Origin: an uncultured Collinsella sp.
GTDB lineage: Bacteria > Actinomycetota > Coriobacteriia > Coriobacteriales > Coriobacteriaceae
DNA length: 8,371 nt
NCBI GenBank assembly: GCA_900557505.1
Contig: USTC01000033.1
Location: forward strand, 1-8,371
Direction: 5' to 3'
Made by a program: the position numbers and the translations under genes. Below the pieces are notes generated by a model. That model saw nothing but the letters and a program-made list of their open reading frames with translations. It made no database searches and was not told the DNA's origin. Below are positions 1-5,641 of the stretch, in pieces. How positions within the stretch are numbered: the first letter of the stretch is position 1; the number at the start of each line of letters is the position of its first letter.

Positions 1-501
1 CGTGGCGCTCGCGGGCTCAACGACACCTGCCAGTACGGTGCCGGCGCCGATGTGGCAGTTCTTGCCCACGGTTGCGCGGCCGCCCAGGACGGCGCCCATA
101 TCAATCATAGAGCCCTCGCCGATAACGGAGCCGATGTTGATGATGGCACCCATCATGATGACGGCGCGGTCGCCGATTTCGACGCGGTCGCGGATGATCG
201 CGCCCGGCTCGATGCGGGCGTTGATGCCCTTAAGGTCGAGCATGGGGACGGCGGAGTTGCGGCAGTCATTCTCGACGTCGTAGTAGTCGATGGAGTCGGC
301 ATTGGCATCGAGGATGGCCTTGAGCTCGTCCCAGTCGCCAAAGACGGTCTTGCCACGACGGCCGCCGTAGACGTGCGCATCGCCCCACTGGACCTTCATG
401 CCCGGCTTCTCGCGCACGTACAGCTTGACGGGCGTCTTTTTGGGCGCGGTGGCGATGTAGTTGATAATCTCCTGTGCATCCATCTCGGCTGCGTTGCTCA
501 T
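1..501 (-). CDS. dapH: Tetrahydrodipicolinate N-acetyltransferase, 3' end cut by window edge
   Basis: This is the third step of the acetylase branch of lysine/DAP synthesis. The enzyme transfers acetyl from acetyl-CoA to tetrahydrodipicolinate, in the cytoplasm. I translated the minus strand from the ATG at 501; 167 codons are open to the edge, where roughly the last 70 residues of a usual 235-240 aa DapH are missing. The N-terminal part (residues 1-95) has the family's opening [19 protein letters not shown] (11-29). From about residue 95 come left-handed beta-helix hexapeptide repeats, with the DapH-specific strings [11 protein letters not shown] (114-124), [19 protein letters not shown] (128-146) and [17 protein letters not shown] (147-163). 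The start is fixed by AAAGGAG (517-511) nine bases upstream. It lies 39 bp after the dapB stop, so it is the next cistron of the same operon. The MMGAIINIG string and short N-terminus favour DapH (acetyl) over DapD (succinyl). Confidence 0.93.
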   Translation of the reverse strand, partial: MSNAAEMDAQEIINYIATAPKKTPVKLYVREKPGMKVQWGDAHVYGGRRGKTVFGDWDELKAILDANADSIDYYDVENDCRNSAVPMLDLKGINARIEPGAIIRDRVEIGDRAVIMMGAIINIGSVIGEGSMIDMGAVLGGRATVGKNCHIGAGTVLAGVVEPASAT

Positions 502-540
502 TTGTTATCTCTCCTTTGGGTGGATTCGGTTGATACCTGG

Positions 541-1281
541 TTAGGCAAACATGACCTGGTCAAACGTATAGAAGCCGGGTTCGCGGGTGACGAGCTTCTG
601 CGCGGCTGCCAGCGCGCCGTTGACAAAGATCTGACGGCTCGTGGCGCGGTGGGTGAGCGTGACCTCCTCGTCCTGGCCAAAGAAACTCACTTCGTGCACG
701 CCGGCGACAGTGCCACCGCGCAGCGAGTGCATGCCGATTTCCTTGGGGTCACGCGCGCCGCACATGCCCTCGCGGCCATAGACGGGGTGGTAGCCTGCCT
801 CGGGTTCAGCTTCGACGACGGCGTCGAGTAGCAGCTTGGCGGTGCCGCTGGGGGCATCGACCTTTTGGTTATGGTGTGTCTCGACGATTTCGCAGTTAAA
901 GCCGGGCAGTTCGCGCGTGGCCTGTGCAACCAGATGGCGCAGGGCGGCGATGCCGATAGAGTAGTTGCCCGAGTGCATGACACGGGCATTCTGGCCCAGC
1001 TCGCGCAGGCGGTCCATCTGCTCAGGCGAATAGCCCGTGGTGCCGGAAACGAGTGCGGCGCCCGTGCACTCGACATAGGCGACGACGGCATCGAAGGTCA
1101 CGACGTTCGAGAAGTCGATGATGACGTCGGCTGCCGGTGCGCTCTCGAGCTCGGACAGGTCAAAACCGATCTGGGCGACGATGTCAAAAACGGGCTGACC
1201 GGCGGCGTCGACAACGCCCTCGGCGGTGGTTCGGATGAGCGAGCCCATGCGGCCCGTTCCCATAATGACAGTCTTAATCAA
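541..1281 (-). CDS. dapB: 4-hydroxy-tetrahydrodipicolinate reductase (TTG start)
   Basis: Reduces the DapA product to tetrahydrodipicolinate with NAD(P)H; 246 aa, a normal length for DapB. The N-terminal Rossmann fold opens with VIMGTGRMGS (residues 5-14), the nucleotide-binding glycine loop. IIDFSNV (54-60) and SGTTGY (79-84) are the other cofactor-side motifs. The catalytic and substrate block is ETHHNQKVDAPSGTA (134-148), with the general-acid His136/137, Lys140 and the PSGT substrate loop. The start is TTG at 1281: it keeps the complete first beta strand, and GAAGGGAG lies nine bases upstream. The next in-frame ATG (residue 7) would cut into the strand just before the glycine loop. The gene overlaps the dapA stop codon by 8 bp (1274-1281), so translation is probably coupled to that of DapA. 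The TTG may keep DapB output below that of its neighbour; this last point is inference. Confidence 0.95.
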   Translation of the reverse strand: MIKTVIMGTGRMGSLIRTTAEGVVDAAGQPVFDIVAQIGFDLSELESAPAADVIIDFSNVVTFDAVVAYVECTGAALVSGTTGYSPEQMDRLRELGQNARVMHSGNYSIGIAALRHLVAQATRELPGFNCEIVETHHNQKVDAPSGTAKLLLDAVVEAEPEAGYHPVYGREGMCGARDPKEIGMHSLRGGTVAGVHEVSFFGQDEEVTLTHRATSRQIFVNGALAAAQKLVTREPGFYTFDQVMFA

Positions 1282-3583
1282 GCAGACCAGCTCCCTTCAG
1301 AGCATCGGTAAGTGCGGCGCGCGTGCTATCGGTCATGGGGCATAGCGGCATGCGGTAGTTTGCCTCGATCATACCCATCTGAGCGAGCGCTTCTTTAACG
1401 GGGATGGGGTTGACCTCACTAAAGAGGGCGTTGATGAGCGGCTGACCGGCAATCTGGATATCGCGGGCACGTGCCACGTCACCGTCCAGATAGGCGCGGC
1501 ACATGTCATGCACGAGCTGCGGCTGAACGTCGGCCCACACGCTGATGGTGCCCGAGGCGCCCAGGCTCATGAGCGGTACGGTCAGCGCGTCCTCGCCCGA
1601 ATACATGCGGAAGTCGTCGGACAGCAGGTGCGCGATCTTTGCGGCATAGGCGACGTTACCTGAGGCCTCCTTGATGCCCATGATGTTGGGGTGCGCGGCC
1701 AGGCGCTCTACGTTGCGCTCGCTGATGCCGCAGCCGCAGCGGCCGGGGATGTTGTACAGGATGCAGGGGATGTCCACGGCATCGGCGACGGTCTTAAAGT
1801 GCTGATAGATACCCTCTTCATTGGACTTGTTGTAGTAGGGGGTGATGAGCAGCAGGCCGTCGGCGCCCAGGCCTTGGTAGGTGAGCGACTTGGTGAGCAT
1901 GGTCTGCGTGGAGTTGGAGCCCGAGCCGGCGATGACGGGGACGCGTCCTGCAACCTTCTTGACCACGGCGGCGACGACGGAGTTGTCCTCGTCATCGGTC
2001 ATCGTGGCGCTCTCGCCGGTGGTGCCCAGGGTGAGGATGGCGTCGGTGCCATTTTGCAGGTGGAAATCGATAAGGCGCTCGAGCGCGTCGAAGTCGACGC
2101 TGCCGTCCTTTTTAAACGGCGTGACGAGGGCGACGATTGAGCCCTCGAGATTGCGGATGTCCATGTTCTTCTCCTTCGCTTCCGCGATCTGGATGCGTCT
2201 GTTCCATTGGGCGGCGACGGCCAGGCGCTCGTCTTGGGCGCGACGACGAGCACTTTCGGCGCGCGACTTTGCCAGCAGCTCGCGGCCGCACGGCAGCACG
2301 TCGAGCGTGGCAAAGTAATCGCCCGGGCGCTCGGCGCGACGAATGAGATCTGCCGAGCCGTCGGGGCGCAGCAATACCTCGGCGGAGCGCAGACGGCCGT
2401 TGTAGTTGTAGCCCATAGAGTGGCCATGCGCGCCGGTGTCGTGAATCACGAGCAGGTCGCCCATGTCGATATGCGGAAGCTCGCGGTCGATAGCGAACTT
2501 GTCGTTGTTCTCGCACAGATTGCCTGTGATGTCGTAGGTGCCCGTGACGGGCGCTGTGGTCTTGTCATCGCCACCCGGCTGACCCATCACCGTAATGTGG
2601 TGGTAGGCACCATACATAGCGGGACGAATGAGGTCGACGGCGCTTGCGTCCACGCCGATATAGTCCTTGTAAATCTGCTTCTCGTGGATGGCCTTGGTGA
2701 CCAGGCATCCGTAGGGACCCATCATAAAGCGACCCATCTCGGTGCAGATTGCCACATCGCCCATGCCGGCGGGGACCAGAATCTCGTCGTAGGCTGCGTG
2801 TACGCCCTCGCCGATGGCGTGGATGTCGTTAGCCTGCTGCTCGGGCAGGTAGGGGATACCCACACCGCCGGACAGATTGATAAAGGCGACATGTGCGCCG
2901 GTCTCGCGCTCCAGGCGCACGGCAAGTTCAAAGAGGATACGTGCGAGCTTGGGGTAGTAGTCGTTGGTGACGGTGTTACTGGCAAGGAAGGCATGGATGC
3001 CAAAATTCTCGGCGCCTTTGGCCTTGAGCATACGGAAGGCCTCAAAGAGCTGCTCGGTGGTCATGCCGTACTTGGAGTCGCCGGGGTTATCCATGATGCC
3101 GTTAGAGAGCTGGAACAGGCCGCCCGGATTAAAGCGGCAGCTGACCGTCTTGGGGATGGGGCCCGCGACGCGCTCAAAGAACTCGATGTGGCTGATGTCG
3201 TCAAAGTTGACGATGGCACCCAGTTTGTCGGCGAGCTCAAAGTCCGCCGCCGGCGTGTCGTTGGACGAGAACATGATGTCGTGTCCCGTGATACCCAGCG
3301 AGCGGGCAATCATGAGCTCGGTATAGCTCGAGCAATCGCAGCCGCAGCCGTATTCGTTGAGAATGGAGATGAGTGCCGGGTTAGGATTGGCCTTGACGGC
3401 AAAGTATTCCTTAAAGCCCGGGTTCCATGCAAAGGCGTCGCGCACTTCTTGCATGTTGCGGCGGATGCCCGCCTCGTCGTATAGATGAAACGGCGTGGGG
3501 AACTGCTCGACGATATGCTCGAGTGTCTCCTTGTCCACAAACGGCTGCTTTGCCGCATATGCTTCGTTGGGGGTCAATGCCAT
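1274..3583 (-). CDS. lysA-dapA: Diaminopimelate decarboxylase fused in frame to 4-hydroxy-tetrahydrodipicolinate synthase (LysA-DapA)
   Basis: One uninterrupted 769-codon frame. Residues 1-428 are a fold-type III PLP decarboxylase turning meso-DAP into lysine: Lys64 in YFAVKANPNP binds PLP, SGGVG (238-242) is the phosphate loop, and LCENND (356-361) sits where classical LysA has CESGD, so its Cys357 is the probable second catalytic residue. TEMGR (281-285) replaces the usual EPGR. Both variants fit the divergent LysA-like group seen in gut anaerobes, from memory. Residues 429-473 are an Arg/Ala/Glu-rich, probably helical linker. Residues 474-769 are a complete 296-aa DapA numbered from Met474: GTTGE (47-51), Tyr137 in YNIPGR, Schiff-base Lys165 in GIKEASG, GTISV (205-209) and NPIPVK (252-257). 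DapA condenses pyruvate with aspartate semialdehyde. The start at 3583 has GAGG ten bases upstream, inside the riboswitch platform. Whether the cell makes a fusion, a separate DapA from Met474, or both, cannot be told from sequence. Confidence 0.92.
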   Translation of the reverse strand: MALTPNEAYAAKQPFVDKETLEHIVEQFPTPFHLYDEAGIRRNMQEVRDAFAWNPGFKEYFAVKANPNPALISILNEYGCGCDCSSYTELMIARSLGITGHDIMFSSNDTPAADFELADKLGAIVNFDDISHIEFFERVAGPIPKTVSCRFNPGGLFQLSNGIMDNPGDSKYGMTTEQLFEAFRMLKAKGAENFGIHAFLASNTVTNDYYPKLARILFELAVRLERETGAHVAFINLSGGVGIPYLPEQQANDIHAIGEGVHAAYDEILVPAGMGDVAICTEMGRFMMGPYGCLVTKAIHEKQIYKDYIGVDASAVDLIRPAMYGAYHHITVMGQPGGDDKTTAPVTGTYDITGNLCENNDKFAIDRELPHIDMGDLLVIHDTGAHGHSMGYNYNGRLRSAEVLLRPDGSADLIRRAERPGDYFATLDVLPCGRELLAKSRAESARRRAQDERLAVAAQWNRRIQIAEAKEKNMDIRNLEGSIVALVTPFKKDGSVDFDALERLIDFHLQNGTDAILTLGTTGESATMTDDEDNSVVAAVVKKVAGRVPVIAGSGSNSTQTMLTKSLTYQGLGADGLLLITPYYNKSNEEGIYQHFKTVADAVDIPCILYNIPGRCGCGISERNVERLAAHPNIMGIKEASGNVAYAAKIAHLLSDDFRMYSGEDALTVPLMSLGASGTISVWADVQPQLVHDMCRAYLDGDVARARDIQIAGQPLINALFSEVNPIPVKEALAQMGMIEANYRMPLCPMTDSTRAALTDALKGAGLLD
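2162..2177 (-). promoter_or_regulatory. Internal ribosome binding site and ATG at the LysA/DapA junction
   Basis: On the minus strand AAGGAG (2176-2171) lies six bases before an in-frame ATG (2164-2162). That ATG is where a free-standing DapA would begin, since MDIRNLEGSIVALVTPF is a normal DapA N-terminus. This is a better Shine-Dalgarno than the one in front of lysA itself. It allows a separate 296-aa DapA to be made from the same mRNA. No stop codon separates the two domains in this frame. Confidence 0.7.
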
Positions 3584-3593
3584 GTCCCGTAAA

Positions 3594-3660
3594 CCTCGCT
3601 ATCCAGACGGCGCCATCTGCGCATCGAATCCGCATAGCGTGGACCCAATGTCCGGATAGC
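3594..3660 (-). promoter_or_regulatory. Expression platform of the lysine riboswitch (predicted Shine-Dalgarno sequestration)
   Basis: Two mutually exclusive pairings are visible on the minus strand. GCTATCCGGA (3660-3651), which contains the 3' strand of aptamer helix P1, is complementary over ten positions (one G-U) to TCTGGATAGC (3607-3598). A second copy of the motif, CCACGCTAT (3642-3634), pairs with ATAGCGAGG (3602-3594) with one mismatch and covers the GAGG ribosome binding site of lysA (3597-3594). Inferred logic: with lysine bound, P1 forms, the second pairing hides the ribosome binding site and translation is off. Without lysine, the first pairing forms and leaves GAGG free. There is no U-run, so transcription termination here is unlikely. 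Confidence 0.6.
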
Positions 3661-3820
3661 GCTCCCGCATTGCTGCAGACAGTCCTGCGGGTGTTTCCCG
3701 CAGGCCCACCAGGTTGTTCGTGCCCGAAAAACCCAGTTCGGCGGGTTTCGCCTCCCCACGGGGTCAAAGCCTGCCGGCTCGCCCGCGGTTCTTCGTGCCC
3801 GCGCCTCTATCAAGTGGTAA
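3651..3820 (-). promoter_or_regulatory. Lysine riboswitch (L box) aptamer
   Basis: Read on the minus strand, the conserved L-box landmarks occur in order: GATAGAGGCGCGG (from 3811), GGGGAGGCGAAACCCGCCGAA (P2 base and junction, GCCGAA at 3742-3737), a P3 hairpin (3736-3709; 12 positions, one mismatch, GGCA loop), a perfect 8-bp P4 hairpin (3704-3684), ACTGTC (3683-3678), a P5 hairpin with GCAA tetraloop (3678-3665), and GGGAGCGCTATC (3666-3655). GATAG (3811-3807) closes helix P1 with CTATC (3659-3655). The B. subtilis lysC leader has the same series (GATAGAGGTGCG, CGCCGAAG, GGCTGTC, GGAGGGCTATC), quoted from memory. The element sits directly upstream of lysA, as expected for lysine feedback on the operon. 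Confidence 0.88.
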
Positions 3821-3822
3821 CG

Positions 3823-3851
3823 ACCCTACCACGTTGCACTTTACCAAACAA
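3823..3851 (-). promoter_or_regulatory. Weak candidate promoter of the lysine operon
   Basis: On the minus strand TTGTTT (3851-3846) and TAGGGT (3828-3823) are 17 bases apart. This would start the RNA around 3816, just before the riboswitch aptamer. The -10 box is poor (three of six consensus positions), so the call rests mostly on spacing and location. The AT-rich stretch 3855-3878 further upstream could hold another promoter. Confidence 0.3.
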
Positions 3852-3868
3852 GAGTATTCGTATATAAC
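3840..3868 (+). promoter_or_regulatory. Candidate sigma-70-type promoter for the amidohydrolase gene
   Basis: TTTACC (3840-3845) and TATAAC (3863-3868) are 17 bases apart in the only AT-rich stretch of the divergent intergenic region. The -10 box matches five of six consensus positions and the -35 four of six. Transcription would begin near 3875, leaving a leader of about 90 bases before the ATG at 3964. The site overlaps the candidate promoter of the opposite lysine operon, so the two could interfere. Confidence 0.5.
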
Positions 3869-3963
3869 GTTTAAAAAATGCAGGGATATGCTAGAAATAA
3901 GGGTGCGGCAATCTTGCGGCACAATAAGATGGCAACTGGCGCGCACCTATGAAAGGAACCTTT

Positions 3964-5151
3964 ATGATCGAGCTCCAAGAACTCCGTCGCTATCGGCGCG
4001 ACTTGCACAGGATTCCGGAGCTCGACTTCGATCTTCCGCAGACTATCGCCTATATTGAGGGCGTGTTGGCGCCGCTCGCCTGCGAGGTGACCCATCCGTG
4101 CCCCAGCTGCGTCTGCGCTTTCTTCGACGCTGGCACGGGTGCCGTGCATGCCACGGCGATTCGCGCCGATATGGACGCGCTGCCCATCGCGGAGGCGACA
4201 GGTGCGGATTTCGCCTCGACGCATCCCGGAAAGATGCATGCTTGCGGCCACGATGGACACATGGCCATGGCGCTTGCGGCGGCGACCTTTGTCGACCGTA
4301 CGATCCGTGAACAGCCGGGCGTCATTAAGCGCAACGTGCTCTTTGTGTTTCAGCCGGCCGAGGAAACGACCGGTGGCGCCAAGACGGTGTGCGAGAGTGG
4401 CGTATTCGAGCGCTATGGGGCAGATCGCATCTTTGGCTTCCACGTATGGCCCGATTTGCCTGCCGGTACGTTGGCGAGCTGTCCTGGTCCGCTGCTGGCG
4501 CGTTCGAGCGAGACACATGTGCACATTCACGGGATGAGTATCCATATCGCCAAGACCTACGGCGTTCCCGTTGGCGAATCGCACGATGCGGCATTGGCGG
4601 CTGCCAAGTTCTTGGTTTCCGAGCGCGAGCTCATGGACGAGTTGGGTGCCGACGAGCCCTGCATTGGTAAGTTCGGCCTGCTGCAGGCCGGCACCGTCTG
4701 CAATGCGGTGGCGGGGGAGGCCCATGTGGCCGGCAGCTTGCGTGTGTTTACGGACGGCATGTTCGACCGTGCACGCGAGGGTGTGCGCCGCGTGCTTGAT
4801 GGGGCGTGCGCTGCAACGGGCTGCACGTACGATCTCGATTTTGCCGAGGGCTATCCGCCGGTCGACAACGACCCCGAGTTGTTTGCCCACATTGCGCCTG
4901 CCTTGTCCGAACTGCAAGTTGTGGACGAGCCGCTGCTAATCGCCGAGGATTTCGCTTTCTATCAGCGCTATCTGCCGGGCGTGTTCTTCTTGCTGGGCAC
5001 GGGCGCGCCTGCCGGCCAAGATAATCCGAGCGATTCGGATGGCTGTCCCGCCTATGCTACGAGCGCCCTGCACACCGATACCATGCTCTTTGACGAGGAA
5101 ATCCTGCTCAAAGGCCTCGATGTCTACAAACGATTGCTTGTGATGGAGTGA
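3964..5151 (+). CDS. M20D-family amidohydrolase, candidate N-acetyl-diaminopimelate deacetylase
   Basis: A 395-aa cytoplasmic metal-dependent amidohydrolase without signal peptide. M20 metal-site motifs are visible: RADMDALPI (68-76), HACGHDGH (92-99; Cys94 and His96 as ligands), QPAEE (130-134; catalytic and ligand Glu), GFHVWPDLPAGT (158-169) and AEDFAFY (327-333), with the final ligand His370 in ALHTDTMLF. The dimerisation/lid domain has HGMSIHIAK (189-197) where many relatives have HAAxP, so it belongs to a side branch of M20D. The family covers hippurate, N-acyl amino acid and N-acetyl-DAP hydrolases. Because the divergent operon encodes the acetylating enzyme DapH, deacetylation of N-acetyl-LL-DAP is the most economical guess, not a proof. 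Start: ATG 3964 has AAAGGAA (3952-3958) five bases upstream; the ATG at 3949 would put that ribosome binding site inside the gene. Confidence 0.8.
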   Translation: MIELQELRRYRRDLHRIPELDFDLPQTIAYIEGVLAPLACEVTHPCPSCVCAFFDAGTGAVHATAIRADMDALPIAEATGADFASTHPGKMHACGHDGHMAMALAAATFVDRTIREQPGVIKRNVLFVFQPAEETTGGAKTVCESGVFERYGADRIFGFHVWPDLPAGTLASCPGPLLARSSETHVHIHGMSIHIAKTYGVPVGESHDAALAAAKFLVSERELMDELGADEPCIGKFGLLQAGTVCNAVAGEAHVAGSLRVFTDGMFDRAREGVRRVLDGACAATGCTYDLDFAEGYPPVDNDPELFAHIAPALSELQVVDEPLLIAEDFAFYQRYLPGVFFLLGTGAPAGQDNPSDSDGCPAYATSALHTDTMLFDEEILLKGLDVYKRLLVME

Positions 5152-5153
5152 CG

Positions 5154-5477
5154 ATGGGGCGACGCCGACAATCTGCCGTATATAGTCCGGGTGGATGCGG
5201 GTGCGGCTTGCTCTTACTTCCGGTTATTGCTGTGAGCATTGGCGTTATGTTTGCGCTTGCCGGGTTGGCAGCAGCGGCACTCGTGTTGCTGATTGTGGCC
5301 ATTGGCGTGACGATTTGGCTCTGCCGCAATCGCGAGCAACGCCGTGCCGACGGTAAAACCAATGTCGGCTGGGTCGTCTTTCTGATCATTGCGTACCTGC
5401 TGAGTGCCGGCTACCTGGTGTTCTTTGTCCTGCTGATGATTAGTGCCTTTACCGGGGAATCCGTCACGGTGGGTTGA
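5154..5477 (+). CDS. Small membrane protein of unknown function
   Basis: A 107-aa protein I do not recognise. A short basic N-terminus (MGRRR) is followed by a Gly/Cys cluster GGCGCG (13-18), then hydrophobic stretches at about 19-57 (long enough for two membrane spans) and 72-99 (one or two spans). A basic loop NREQRRADGK (59-68) lies between them; by the positive-inside rule the N-terminus and this loop are probably cytoplasmic. The ATG at 5154 is preferred because GGAG (5145-5148) is five bases upstream. The GTG at 5148 would overlap the end of the amidohydrolase and has no usable ribosome binding site. The ribosome binding site lies in the last codons of the amidohydrolase gene, so the two are probably co-transcribed and translationally coupled. 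That suggests a shared mRNA but gives no function. Confidence 0.75.
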   Translation: MGRRRQSAVYSPGGCGCGLLLLPVIAVSIGVMFALAGLAAAALVLLIVAIGVTIWLCRNREQRRADGKTNVGWVVFLIIAYLLSAGYLVFFVLLMISAFTGESVTVG

Positions 5478-5496
5478 TGCGCTGCCAGCAGACGGT

Positions 5497-5517
5497 CGAG
5501 CAAAGTGCGTTTGCTCG
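5497..5517 (+). terminator. Possible terminator hairpin after the membrane-protein gene
   Basis: CGAGCAAA (5497-5504) and TTTGCTCG (5510-5517) form a perfect 8-bp stem around a 5-base loop, 19 bases after the stop codon. The following sequence GCGTTTGG lacks a real U-tract, so termination may be weak or need Rho. Its place at the end of the two-gene unit is the main support. Confidence 0.4.
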
Positions 5518-5541
5518 GCGTTTGGATAACTGCATTGGCCG

Positions 5542-5571
5542 TTTACCGCAACCTTAGCTCACAGCTAATGA
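5542..5571 (+). promoter_or_regulatory. Weak candidate promoter with an inverted repeat in the spacer
   Basis: TTTACC (5542-5547) has the same sequence as the -35 proposed at 3840. It is followed after 18 bases by TAATGA (5566-5571), a poor -10. Between them TTAGCT (5554-5559) and AGCTAA (5563-5568) form a perfect 6-bp inverted repeat around CAC, a possible repressor site. It is upstream of the lipoprotein gene, which needs some promoter here if the hairpin at 5497 terminates. Support is weak. Confidence 0.25.
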
Positions 5572-5582
5572 ATTCAAGTTCA

Positions 5583-5636
5583 ATCCTTCCTACGATGTGC
5601 TGTGTGCCGGCGCGGTAGCCGGATCGTAGGAAGGAT
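5583..5636 (+). promoter_or_regulatory. Long leader hairpin enclosing the ribosome binding site of the lipoprotein gene
   Basis: ATCCTTCCTACGAT (5583-5596) is the perfect reverse complement of ATCGTAGGAAGGAT (5623-5636), a 14-bp stem. An inner CCGGC (5607-5611)/GCCGG (5618-5622) stem is stacked on its 3' arm after a 10-base bulge. The only Shine-Dalgarno for the next gene, AGGAAGGA (5628-5635), lies entirely in the 3' arm, and the ATG at 5642 follows it. In RNA this would mask the ribosome binding site. As DNA it could also be a regulator binding site. Confidence 0.7.
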
Positions 5637-5641
5637 GCATG

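Noticed and set aside
52..831. Plus-strand open frame opposite dapH and dapB
   Set aside because: Antisense to conserved DapH and DapB; composition is that of a shadow frame.
2100..2420. Frameshift explanation for the LysA-DapA fusion
   Set aside because: Both domains are already in the same frame and the other two minus-strand frames are open here as well, so a simple indel does not restore a stop. Loss of a stop by substitution remains possible.
2207..3484. Long plus-strand open frame (425 codons) opposite lysA-dapA
   Set aside because: It is antisense to two well-recognised enzymes. Its low-complexity Val/Gly/Asp/His composition is the typical shadow of GC-rich codons, and no family motif is visible.
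3584..3820. T-box or simple attenuator upstream of lysA
   Set aside because: No T-box sequence or U-rich terminator is seen, while the series of L-box landmarks fits throughout.
3871..4917. Minus-strand open frame (348 codons) opposite the amidohydrolase
   Set aside because: It overlaps a gene with clear M20 motifs, is Arg/His/Gly-rich without domains, and would run into the divergent promoter region.
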